Below, in pieces: positions 37,573 to 48,480 of a DNA stretch of 64,000 nt (within the stretch, counting starts at the first letter, position 1; the number at the start of each line of letters is the position of its first letter). The position numbers and the translations under genes were made by a program. The notes beneath the pieces are model-generated. The model saw only the letters and a program-made list of their open reading frames with translations. It was not told the DNA's origin and did not search any database. The DNA is taken from assembly GCA_036023115.1 (NCBI GenBank), contig JAYKKT010000074.1:7580001-7644000 (forward strand). The letters run 5' to 3'. Source of the stretch: Brasenia schreberi. Lineage: Eukaryota > Streptophyta > Magnoliopsida > Nymphaeales > Cabombaceae.

Positions 37573-40500
37573 ATTTTATTTTAGATGAATGGTAGACTCA
37601 CTTTGGTGTAGATGCATCAAACTTGTCAAGGTTTGCTCAATGTATATTGAGCCAAACATGCAGTTCTAGTGGGTGCGAGAGTAATTGGAGTTTTCTCGAA
37701 TGTATTCACACAAAAAAGAGAAAGACTAAAGCATGCTCCACAGTGTGATTTGGTATATATTGCATATAACATGAAGTTAATGCAAAGGTAACAATTTTAA
37801 AAATATGTATTGCTGCTCTCGAGTTCTTTCTTATTAATAATGAATCATTGAGGACTATATTACATTTGATATTCTTTCTTTATAGACAAATGCAAAATGA
37901 TACAAGAAGGGCAAGGAAGGTGCCATATGACCTGCTGAGTTACAAAAATATTGATATTCTTGACGATTGGGTTGAAGAGGAGGAGCCTCCATAAATTTAA
38001 AGGATGAAAACTGAAGGTCACTCCAAGCCGAAGCAGAATTTGGAGTTGGAGACGATGATGAAGTTGAAGGATGGGCGGATCCAATCATGGAGGAGGAATA
38101 GGGAGGAGATAAAGATGATGGTGGTGATAGTGATCCTGGCTATGTCGATTAGAATGCTTTTGTTGATGGTGATCTACATTATAGACGATTGTTGTAAATA
38201 TAATTATAACTTTGTAACGTTCTGGTTTGCATGATTATAACTTTGTAACTGTGTTGTTGATTAAAGGTATTTAATATTCACGTTATGGATGATTGTTCAT
38301 TATGAGATGTTATTTAACTTTGTTATACTCTGCCTTAGAGTGTTCTCTTCTCACAATCTCTCTTAATATTCTTATAGAGTTAGTCATTTATGAGGAATTA
38401 TCTATTTCAAATCAAGCTTTTGGATTCGATAATATTGATTGCATAGGTTTTGTTCATTAATTTCAATTCTTGCATTTTTTGGATTTATTCATTTTTTATT
38501 TTTATTTTTTATAACATTGTCACAAACTAACCAGAAGTGATCGGCCAAGGGTATGCAGCAAATTTTGAAGCAATAACAATTTTGTCCGCCGTATCCTATG
38601 GTCCAGAAGCATACATCATCAAACCAAGCTGATGACCATGTTAGATCAAATAAAGCAAGAAACGTGTTTTCCAATCTTAATGATATAGAATATTTAGCTG
38701 AATGGGCTTAATCATTTACGTGAGAAACACTAAGCAGAAGCACTCAGTGACTGACTTTTGTTACCATATTGAGCATAAGCTTTTCAAAGGAAGAAACGAT
38801 ATAGCATGGTACACATCATTTTCCTCTACTAACTTGTACAGGTTTTTGATTCATCTCAGTTTCTATGCGGGAGGATAAGGAAATTGTAAACAAAATATTA
38901 CCAGGACGCAAGACAAATCTAGCTGTTCAGTAATTTAGGAAGCTGCAGGAAATTGTTTAATCTAGTTCCCTTGGCACTAGTGTTAGCAATCAAAAAACTT
39001 CATGTGTTATCTTGTAACAGAACTTATTTTTTACCTCAGCAATGGGAAAGTTTACAGCTTAGATTGTTATTTTGTTTGTAGAAATAGTTATGAGGAATCA
39101 GACATGCCATTACAACCATAAGACATCAGGAGTAAAATCAAAGCCTATTTCCTCCATTTCCCTTTTTGACTTCTTGTTCGTGTTCTTTCAAGTTGCTACA
39201 GATGCATCTTGAAGAGATGCCACAGCGACATGGCTTCCATTAGCAAGGGATGTGCATTACCTGTTCTTTTGTGTTGGCGAAACTGATATAAAAGTACGTG
39301 AACTGTGTAGCCTTACAACATAAACTGGGTATTAACTCTATATTCAGGACATAAGTAGAAATATTTCTAATAAGCAGAACACACTTGAATAATGTGAAAT
39401 TTGACCCGAGTGAGATTTAAATGTAATTCTTTAAGTCAGACATGTGTAAAGGGTGAACAACACAAGAATGAGTTTGGTGACTGGCCTTCTTTAATAAATT
39501 TCCCAAGCAGCTTTTCGCTTTGCCCATTGAGTCTGACAGTTCCATAAGAATGTGCTGTATCAAAAAGATTTATCCCTTTACTAATCGCAAAATCAAATGT
39601 ATTCTGCAATTCCTGGTCCATTTCTTTTTGATAACCCCAAAGGAGCTGGTTACCTCATGCCCCCCAAAGGAGAAACAGGCAAAGGACCGATTTTCACCTG
39701 AAAGAAAAAGATCCTTGAATATGATGCTGATACAAGTTTCTCAACTCAAGCACCCAAAAAATGCAGCACTTGAATGAATAAAGTTTTGTAAAAGGACGGT
39801 AGATCAGAAAAGAAACAACTCGAAGACGCTGAAAAGAATGACTACAACAACCACTCATAAAGCATAGTTACTCTATCATTTTGAAACGAATCCTAGAATC
39901 AAAGTTCAAGAAAGTTACCCCACCGTTTGCCTCAAATCAAATTTCTAATGACACCAAAAGACAAAACTTTAAGGAATGAAGGAAGAGGCGAAACCTTCTC
40001 CCATGGCCAAAAAGAAGGAAATAGAGAGGGAATCCGATTTCTGAAGTTGGTGGTTTGCAATGAGCTCTCTTTCGAAGCTCTGCACGTTAAAAGGCAGGAG
40101 TTGGTTGCCACTGCCAACGCCATTTCCCTTCCCTTCCCTACCGCCAGACTGAAGGCCGTCAGATTTGGATAGAGCCCGTTGTCTGCACCGTTGGATGTTT
40201 CCATTAGATGGATACTGCAAGCATGAGTCACTTACGAAAGCAACCAAGATTTCTGGTACTTGGGCTCATTCTTTTGCCATCGTACTCGGGAAACGGGTTA
40301 AGTTTTACATTATTCAAATGTGAAAAAAGAAAAGAACTCATTTCACACAACACCTAGAGGAAAAAAGAAAGAAGAAGCCACCTTCTTTCTATTTTATTGT
40401 CTTCCTTCCATTATACATATACATTATATAAGTTCGGGGATAAGTATCTTCCAAATCATTACCCTGGTATCGAATGTAGCACTCGCCTGTGGAAGATACA

Positions 40501-40695
40501 TATATAACTAATGGTAATAAGGGAATACCACAGGTCCGGAAAATTATGTGATTTGTGAGGAACTCCAATTATGAAAAGCAAACAAAGTTGGAGAAAAACT
40601 ATCTTGTACTTGTTTTGGGCCACAATAACATGAAAACGGATTCATGGTTGCCAAATTCACACTGAATCACACTAGTATTTTATCGTAGAGTACTA

Positions 40696-40698
40696 ACA

Positions 40699-40772
<74 letters not shown>

Positions 40773-40774
40773 AC
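40696..40774 (-). tRNA. tRNA-Leu(TAG)-like gene, acceptor stem damaged
   Basis: The minus strand gives a leucine tRNA body: A-box TGGCCGAGTGG, anticodon loop TTTAGGC with TAG at 40738-40740, a long variable arm TCCGAAAGGG and B-box GGTTCAAATCC with a good T stem (GTGGG/CCCAC). The 5' acceptor strand GTCAGTT would pair with AGCTGAC, but the sequence has AGCTTGT, leaving one mismatch and several G-T pairs at the end of the stem. No run of four T follows. It may be a pseudogene or a poorly expressed copy. Confidence 0.75.
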
Positions 40775-40779
40775 GACTG

Positions 40780-42513
40780 CAATATCCAGGTTCCGGTGGA
40801 GGTCGTCAGATGGGAGCAGAAGGAAGAGAGTCGAGAGAGTGGTCGGAGTCGATGTCAAGAACCCCGATGAGTTCACGGGTTATGTGGTCAATGGCTTTAT
40901 TGCAAGGAATCAGGTCACCAGGGGCAAGACCGACGCCTCCAAGGTGCACTTAACACTCTTATTCTCTGTCTGTTTGCTTCTTCTTCTTCTGCCCTATTAG
41001 TTTCCTTCTTGCTGAATTGAAATTTTCCACTTAAGCCTCATATTCTCTATTCATTTGCTTATTCTTTCCTTCTCGCTTAATTGAGTTCTTTTGTTTTATT
41101 GTTGGCTATTCCTTTTCTATAGTGTCGAAATTCATGTTGAGCTTTCGTCTTTTATTCTTTGTTGGTGATTGGGTTACTTCAGGTAGATTGACAGATCTCT
41201 GCTCTGTTATGTACTGTTTTTCTTTGGTACTGGGGTTTTGATCCTTGTGTTTTTCCTTTTAACCTTTTGTCTTTTGTCATTTGATTATGGTGCCTTTTAA
41301 TTGGCGAGTTTTCCATATTTGATGAGGTTTAGAGAGGATTCACTTAGTGTTGCAGTCTGTTTTTTTCTTTGGGCTTTCTTGTCATGCTCATTTATGGTGG
41401 CTTTAGGTAAGAGATTCTAATTTGCCTTGGAGCACTTGAAGAAGATGTTGACACCGGTAGTCATTGTGGTTTTTGGTTTCTAAGAGCTGGGTACGTTGAT
41501 CTCATAACATGTTGGAATTCAATGATTCTAGGGGCATTGGCTTACTTGATATGGAATTTCCTATCTTGATGGTGCAATCTTGATGGACCGTGTGATCTTT
41601 TACATCTTGAAGGCTTTCTTTTGAATTGATTTTATGAATTTACGATATTGTAGAATTTTGTTACATGCATTGTGCAGTCTGTTAATGAATTTTATGTAAG
41701 GTAGTCATTGTGGTTTTTGGTTTCTAAGAGCTGGGTACGTTGATCTCATAACATGTTGGAATTCAATGATTCTAGGGGCATTGGCTTACTTGATATGGAA
41801 TTTCCTATCTTGATGGTGCAATCTTGATGGACCGTGTGATCTTTTACATCTTGAAGGCTTTCTTTTGAATTGATTTTATGAATTTACGATATTGTAGAAT
41901 TTTGTTACATGCATTGTGCAGTCTGTTAATGAATTTTATGTAACTATCAAATTTCTGCTTGATAAACATCCTTTCCTTTTGGGTTCTGGTTTTAGGGCCT
42001 CCATAAGCACCTATTGGAGGAACTAGAGCAGTTGGAGCAAGCATCAAGATGGTCCACTGCTATACTCGTATCTCATCCTTGTGTTTTTTGTATGTTGTCA
42101 TGCACAGTTTTTAGCTGATTAGTGAGTGATATTATGTAATGTTTTGTATGTTAATTGTTGATTAATGGAAGAACCAAAAGGCATAATTATGATGTGAATG
42201 GTAAGCTTGGCATTCAATATAATAGAAAGAGCACCAAAATATTTGCGTTCAGACTGTTTTTAGATTTCATTTGATTCTGCAATCATAAAGTACGTTTATC
42301 ATAAACTCTAATCGTTGGAAAATTAATGAGCATTATTGTTAGGATTAAACTCTCTCTCTCCCTCTCTCACACACTGACACTCATACGTGCTAATTCATTG
42401 TTGATGCAGGAATAGAAAAGATTAGTGCAGGCGAAGAGCATTTTACTAAACGGCGACATGAAGGTCAACAAAGAGCGGTGATTGGTACAATTCCTGTTGA
42501 ATTCTGTAACATT
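40780..42513 (+). CDS. Putative exons of an unidentified gene
   Basis: Three stretches read like real protein exons. One ends at 40941 (RVERVVGVDVKNPDEFTGY through RGKTDASK, then GTGCAC as donor). A second starts after TTTTAG at about 41997 (GLHKHLLEELEQLEQASRW). A third lies after TGATGCAG at 42411-42513 (GIEKISAGEEHFTKRRHEG to FCNI, with donor GTATGT). I do not recognise the family, the phases do not all join cleanly, and no start codon is visible before the first exon, which begins beside the tRNA-Leu sequence. It could be a gene fragment or the middle of a gene missing its ends. Confidence 0.35.
41456..41943. repeat. Exact tandem duplication, 244-bp unit, two copies
   Basis: 41456-41699 and 41700-41943 look identical base for base by eye, starting GGTAGTCATTGTGG and ending GAATTTTATGTAA. 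It lies within what would be the first intron of the unidentified gene at 40780-42513. Confidence 0.93.
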
Positions 42514-44217
42514 GGTATGTCACGTATACAGACTTAGAGCTCAATTTTGTGATTATGTTAGTGTTGAGAAGAACCGTAATGCATAATAACATAATATGCA
42601 ATAAACGTAAACATGCCCCAATCATAAACAATAGCCGCAGATCCAAAAATAAGCCATAATCAAGGTATATGGAAAACAAAAGGAGAAGCAAAATCAGAAA
42701 CTTATATGTGTGAGTCGCTCTTGCAGACTTATCTTAGAGAAATAAGTGTCCCGCTATCAATACGTACGGGTAATTATACCTTCTTCATAGGATAAAATGC
42801 ACACACAACTTGAAAATCACGTACCTGACTTCGAGTCGACTTCGAACACACCTCAATTGCCTATGGCTGGAGCAGAAAGATGGACCACCCACTAGCACAA
42901 GGGGATGAAACCACGAAAAGAGAGAGGGGAGAAATAATGAATTGCGTGTGTTTAGGGAGGACCCCTAATCATATAGATGTGTGTTTGAATAACGGATCGT
43001 GGATCCGATCCAAACAATGTACCACTTTGTCCTCAACCGCCCCACTTTATTTGAAACCGCCTAATTTTAATTGTTAGATCAAAAGTTTTTCGTGGAAAAA
43101 GATAGATGAAGACCAAAACCTAAACCCAAATACAATCCACAAGCCCAAGCCCCGCATGCGTACATGTGCGCGTATGTATGGTATAACATGTCCTCTCCAA
43201 GATCTTTGAATTAAGTTTCATGAGCTACCAACTATATAAAAAGACACGTGAGTTTGTCCCATCCATTAATATGGGATTAAACTTTGTCTCATCTTTATCA
43301 TCTATCGCAAAAGTTTCTCATATTTTACTTTTTATAATTTAGTACTTTTATTTATATTAATCCAATATATAGTAATACTAACATGTATTTAATGCACATT
43401 CAAAGCACATTAAATCCAACAGTTAACGCTCAATTTTGTGGTTGTTATTTCCTTTGTCATCTTATGCCTTTTCCTTGACACCCACATTCTCACATGAAGT
43501 TTTTTTACCCGTGTAAAGTGGAGTGAGCTGCATGATGGGAGCGCTTCCTTTGTATAATGAATAGATCTCTTGTACGACTTAGATGTCTCGTATTTGGTCC
43601 TTTAACTTTCCTCTGACTATCAAGGCTTACAGTTTCTGAGTTGCGTATCTCTGCCTTGCATGAGTTTATACATGTAATTTGCTGTGTCATTCGTCATTTC
43701 ATCTAATTTCTCCGTCTTTCATGAGATATTGGCCACCACTTTGTCGAACAAAATTGGTCTGGGAACTCTCTCTCTCTCTCTCCACAACAGACGCATATGG
43801 AACTTACTGCATCTGGATAATATAGGATATCTACGATTAAGATTTTGGTAATCATCATGAGTGACTAGAATCTTTCTTATATCTATTAGGCAAGATGGGT
43901 TTGAACAGACCCCTACCAGGTGCACATCTGGGTATGAGCTCCAGCCTAGAGTTGGAACCAACCCACTGGTGTGCTTGCCGCGAGTTTGAGGCAAAATAAA
44001 AAAAAGAGAAAAAGGAAAGAAGAGGCTGGAGCCTTACGTAGTATTTTGTAATCGTTCATAAGTTGATTGAATCTTTGTGTCTGCTACTGAGCGTTGTAAG
44101 TGCTTGGCAGGCAGGTTCTATCATATGACATGACAAGCAATTCAACAACGCAAGGCTGTACGCCATCCATATCAGTTGATCTCAACTTGAGACAGAACTC
44201 CATCACTCTGAAGTAGC
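42514..44217. other. Gene-free spacer
   Basis: No gene is recognised. A CT/CA microsatellite stands just before this at 42352-42375, and (CT)n occurs at 43767-43783. Around 43900-43990 a segment with AGCTCCAGCCT resembles the tail of the SINE-like repeats but lacks clear pol III boxes. Confidence 0.4.
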
Positions 44218-44681
44218 AATTCTTTTGGGCGTGTTATTATTTCTTTATTTTCTTGATAAGCAAGCTGGAGTCAGCCCTGCCATGGTTTCACGAGATTGAA
44301 TTACAGCGTCTACCATCTAACTTCTCCAACATTAATTCTTTTGGGCGTGTTATTATTTCTTTATTTTCTTGATAAGCAAGCTGGAGTCAGTCCTGCCATG
44401 GTTTCTCGTGATTGAATTACAGCGTCTACCATCTAACTTCTCCAACATTAATTCTTTTGGGCGTGTTATTGTTTCTTTATTTTCTTGATAAGCAAGCTAG
44501 AGTCAGCCCTGCCATGGTTTCACGTGATTGAATTACAGCGTCTACCATCTAACTTCTCCAACATTAATTCTTTTGGGCGTGTTATTATTTCTTTATTTTC
44601 TTGATAAGCAAGCTGGAGTCAGCCCTGCCATGGTTTCACGTGATTGAATTACAGCGTCTACCATCTAACTTCTCCAACATT
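44218..44681. repeat. Tandem array, four units of 116 bp
   Basis: Units start at 44218, 44334, 44450 and 44566, each with AATTCTTTTGGGCGTGTTAT and ending CTTCTCCAACATT. The period is exactly 116 bp with no indels; only a few substitutions separate units (for example CACGAGATTG, CTCGTGATTG and CACGTGATTG). No reading frame runs across the array. Confidence 0.95.
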
Positions 44682-45167
44682 CACGCTAAAGCTCCATTTG
44701 GCTGCCGCTCTAATGTGAAAGACAGTCTAATCGGACATCGTATTGCCGTATGAGGATAAGCTCTAGTCAATATTCAATAGTTTTCAGATCACCTAATTTG
44801 AAAGTGCAAGTAGAATTTCAAAATTGAGCAGCCACAACACATGGAGAGTTTGATGGTTTATAAAATCATAACTTGAAGAAACTCTACCAAGTGAAGGAGC
44901 GTAAATGTCCTCGAGGATCCCCATGACCAATGATCAGTTTTGGGTTCGATAAGGTGCAGAGACAGAGCAGTGGCGAATCCACTTTAGCCGGTCCGTGCTA
45001 CAAGTTTAGGTTTGGATATCCAATCACCCAAAATCTTTTGTTCGGGTATAGACCTTATGGTATCCAAAAGAAGGTTCCATTAATGTACAATGGGACTTTG
45101 ATCAAGTATTTATTATTTGAAATTTGAACATGGATCCAATTCCACGTGTCTGATAACCCACATCTGA

Positions 45168-45293
45168 TTCTAGTGTTTAACACGAACTGATCTTATTAAC
45201 CGTGGGGGTTGGATTGGATTTTGAAATTTATTCTAGTGTTTAACACGAACTGATCTTATTAACCGTGGGGGTTGGATTGGATTTTGAAATTTA
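45168..45293. repeat. Tandem duplication, 63-bp unit, two copies
   Basis: TTCTAGTGTTTAACACGAAC at 45168 recurs at 45231 and the units look identical through TTTTGAAATTTA. An (AT)n(AG)n microsatellite (about 45310-45358) follows. Confidence 0.9.
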
Positions 45294-45300
45294 TTACCCA

Positions 45301-45358
<58 letters not shown>

Positions 45359-45359
45359 G

Positions 45360-48300
45360 ACTTTTGAAAGATATTCCAAGAAAGACTGTCCAGCTAGCCA
45401 TCAGCTCAGTTTATTGGTGCAGAGATCGAGGCAAAGCACTAAATAAATGACAGCGTTCGGTTTGTTCGGCTCATTTATCAGCCCTCCTTGCTCCATTTGT
45501 GTAACGAATTAGAATTAGTTATTCTGAGTTTTTGTATAAATAGTTGATAGGTTAGGAGCTTTCTACAAATTCATATTGATCTATTTTTCTCTCTATCTTT
45601 TTGTTGGCCATGGATAAGAGTCACAAGACTGCTTGGAACTATTTTCTTATTTATTATCGGGCCATTTATTTCCATTGTCATGCCACAAAAATGCAAACAG
45701 GCAGCTTGTCTGAGCTGCACATCGAAGAACTTTTTTTTCTTTTCTTTAGGTTTTGTTTTTGTTGGGTCCGCTTCAAGTCGGATCCTAGTAGTTCAACCCA
45801 ATCCCTACGTATAATAATATTATTATTATTATTTAAAAAAAATTTAAAAATATACTCATACTACTGAAATCGAGTGACACGTAAGAAATAAGCAAGATAT
45901 AATTTCCCTCTAACACACACACACATATAATACCAAATCCATGCTACAAACTAGGAAAGATCGTGTTTTCAGTAGGGCCTTGAGAAATCAAAATGAGGGT
46001 GCTCTCTGTAAAAAAAAATTGAGCATTTTTTATTAAAATATTTCCAAAAATTTTACAAAAGTACTCAAGATTTTGTTCCTTTTTTATTTTATTACTTCTA
46101 GTTTGAAAAGTTTTCTAATTTACCATTAATTAAACTAGTGATGAATTACTTAGTGTTGTTACCCTTAATATAACGTGACACATCGGTTGTCATGTTCACT
46201 GAAATATCAGCTCATATTAGTCGGTTAAGCTATCATGTGAACATAATGCTATGTCATCTGTTCCTTCAACATCACATGCCAGGTTAGTCACCACGTAATA
46301 TACTTAAATATTAAGAAATATTTAAATTAAATAAAGAATATTATGAATTATTGTTATAGTTTTGACTAACTTTAGGGACTATATAAACAATGAATTTTCA
46401 AACCCAAATTGATAGACATGTGTTGAATAAAATAGTTATCTAAAGTTTTTTTAAAGAAAATGAGAGTGCTTACTATGTGAGATGCTGATGAGAGATCAAA
46501 GGTTCTATACTGTGTGTGTTAAGGGTTTGCTGAAACCCGATCAATAAAAATATCCTTGGGTTCCATGACTTTCGTTGCAGCGTATCCTGGAGCAATCAGA
46601 AGGATAGTCACCATTATGTGCATTCTTGCAAGGCACGTTTGCTTGACCCAAAATGTTGCAATCGCCCTCTTATGATTCCCAATCACATCTCGATTGCGAT
46701 GCAATGAGATTTTGGATTTGACGAAGAATCTCAGCTCTAAAACATTCATCAGACTGAACGATCTTTTTGCCCCCCATTTATTTTCTTTCCCCCCCTTCGT
46801 TTCCTAAGCAGGAGGAGGGTATGGTGGCGCAGCGCCCCTTCACTCTTCTAGATTTCACTACATATGGAATCCAAATCTAATGCTTATTTTGCCCAAATCA
46901 CAAAAATCCGACCGAGTTTCTCGTGATTTCCTTTCAAAGAGGGTACCGAATGTGCAGTAAGTTCCAAAGAAAAGTGGCCTTGGATTTTGCCTAACTCTAC
47001 CTTTCTAGCTGAGCCAACAAAACGAAGACCATATCTCTCTCTAAAAAAAATGAAGACCAGCCTTATTCACTAGATTTTCTGATGATGTATTCAGAAAAAA
47101 AAGAGAATCAGTACTGCTCAGTTTGGACTTATCAGGCTCACAAAAACCAATACAGTAAAGAGAGATGGAGGTATCCCCTTTCAGCAAACAAACGCAGCGA
47201 AAGGGGTGGCAATTAAGAAGAGATTGATGAGGGGTGACAAGCAAAAAGTGTACACAGCTTTTGATGGGGAGTCCAAGGCACGCATCCTTCCACAGGGAAT
47301 GCAAACAATGGGAAAAGGACGTCCATGGCTGAGTATTTTAATGGAGAGATTGGAGACAACCTGCGGAAAAGTTGAAGAGACACTGACATCTGCATGCTCT
47401 CTCTCTCTCTCTTCCAATACAGGATTCACTGTCCAATCAAAACAAATGTAGTGAGTAGGGGTGTCAATGGGTCAGGTTTGACTCCAAATCCACCTATATC
47501 GAACTAGAGGGTTTGGTATTGAAGAATTAGTTATCCAGGTCAGATATTGGAAAACATATCAAATATACATTCGAGTTGAAAATAAATATAGAATGTATGC
47601 AAAACCACAAGCTGAGTTTTCCGTCTACACTATAATAATTGTAAAAATATAAAACCTATTGTTTTGGACATGATCAAAACCAATGCATCTAGGAGAGAGA
47701 GTTTGGGAAAAAGAACTTTGTTTTGGTCTGGTAAGCTGTGGTTTCAAGTACTTCATGGACCCTAGGTCCGTACTGTTAAAATCACGGTGTCAGAATTTGG
47801 AGAAGGCAAGAGGACCGATATCAGCACGGAGAGATGAAGAAGAAGAAGAAAAACAAGAGAGCGTGTGATACGTCCTGCTATTATCAGCAAAGTGTGTAAG
47901 AGAATGTACATGCATGCAGCAATTCCAAATACAGAGAAGAAATGAAAGGTATAAAGGATGTCCACTTTTCCTTTACCTCACTGTTTTCCCATAGAATAAG
48001 AAAACCCAAACCTTTTTCGTCTCCCTCTCTCTCTCTATCCAAATTTAATAGGAGTCGTCTCAACGAAAATTTTAATTCGTTTCATCACAAGAAATGGCAG
48101 AACATCACAGATGTGCACAAGCAGGTGACAGATATATACTGGACGTGGCTAGAACACCACAGAGATTCCCCTCACATAGAACATAAGAAACTTTTATCAA
48201 CCAAGGTTTTTGCAAAGGCTCTTTGATATGGTGCAAAAGTAGTCATGCATGATCGTTTACGAGAACCCGGAACAACAACATTTGTTGTTCGAAGAGTATA

Positions 48301-48480
48301 TGTTATTGCCAACATACAATTGTCCTAGTATCTCAAATTTGCACTTATCTTATGTGGATACTGTGAAAATTTTATTCGAAAGCCTATGTAGAGACTTGAA
48401 ATAACCTTCTCAACCTACTTCGTTTTTGTGCGAGCGTGCCAACTAGTTTCTTAAAACTAGAAACGTTAAAATTTCAACTT
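45360..48480. other. Gene-free spacer
   Basis: I see no gene. Several open frames of 60-95 codons overlap on both strands without family resemblance. A hAT-like left end, CAGTGGCGAATCCAC, occurs just outside at 44970-44984, with no partner found. Confidence 0.4.

Larger units (their letters stand above)
35112..38110 (+). pseudogene. hAT-superfamily transposase (BED/DUF659/dimerisation), decayed
   Basis: Cut-and-paste transposase remnant in an intron of the aldo-keto reductase pseudogene. A degraded BED finger region lies near 35112-35280 (AYPRVLEAVKYEIEQVLEDS follows). The DUF659 core is clear at 35827-36105: SDYRVLTYHALRGTLL, IMANGWINIRCRPLINFL and FDEFVKDVGVSNIV. HCPNLMFKDL and KFIYNHSCVLHL come next (to 36310). 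The hAT dimerisation block is at 37593-37720 (FGVDASNLSRFAQ, CSSSGCESNWSFLECIHTKKR), then YKNIDILDDWVEEEEPP near 37941. Stops are frequent and two RTE pieces (36805-36847 and 36898-37570) interrupt it. Terminal inverted repeats were not resolved. Confidence 0.88.
31524..40123 (-). pseudogene. Plastid aldo-keto reductase pseudogene (eight exons)
   Basis: Remnant of an NADPH-dependent aldo-keto reductase of the plant type represented by Arabidopsis At1g06690. Exons by eye, in order: 39995-40123 (transit-peptide-like start MALAVATNSCLLTC to WPWEK), 39486-39697, 38524-38595, 33900-34023, 32659-32764, 32396-32547, 32184-32276 and 31524-31709 (ending NVFQTR). Active-site elements persist: aspartate and tyrosine in LFDTAHSYG, lysine in ASKF and histidine in GQLHWS. 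Breaks are clear: a deletion and shift near 39645 before NQLLWGYQ, TAG at 38527-38529 where glutamine is expected in SG-Q-F, and a shift at about 32731 inside VSNY..KQL. The exon 6 donor is GC or damaged. Introns carry a hAT element and RTE insertions. Confidence 0.88.

Noticed and set aside
40667..40876. Minus-strand 69-codon frame containing SLAEWSKAPDLGSGP
   Set aside because: This is the translation of the tRNA-Leu sequence, a common false protein.
44218..44681. Regular repeats considered as a CRISPR array
   Set aside because: Units are directly adjacent 116-bp tandem copies with no unique spacers, and the genome is a plant.
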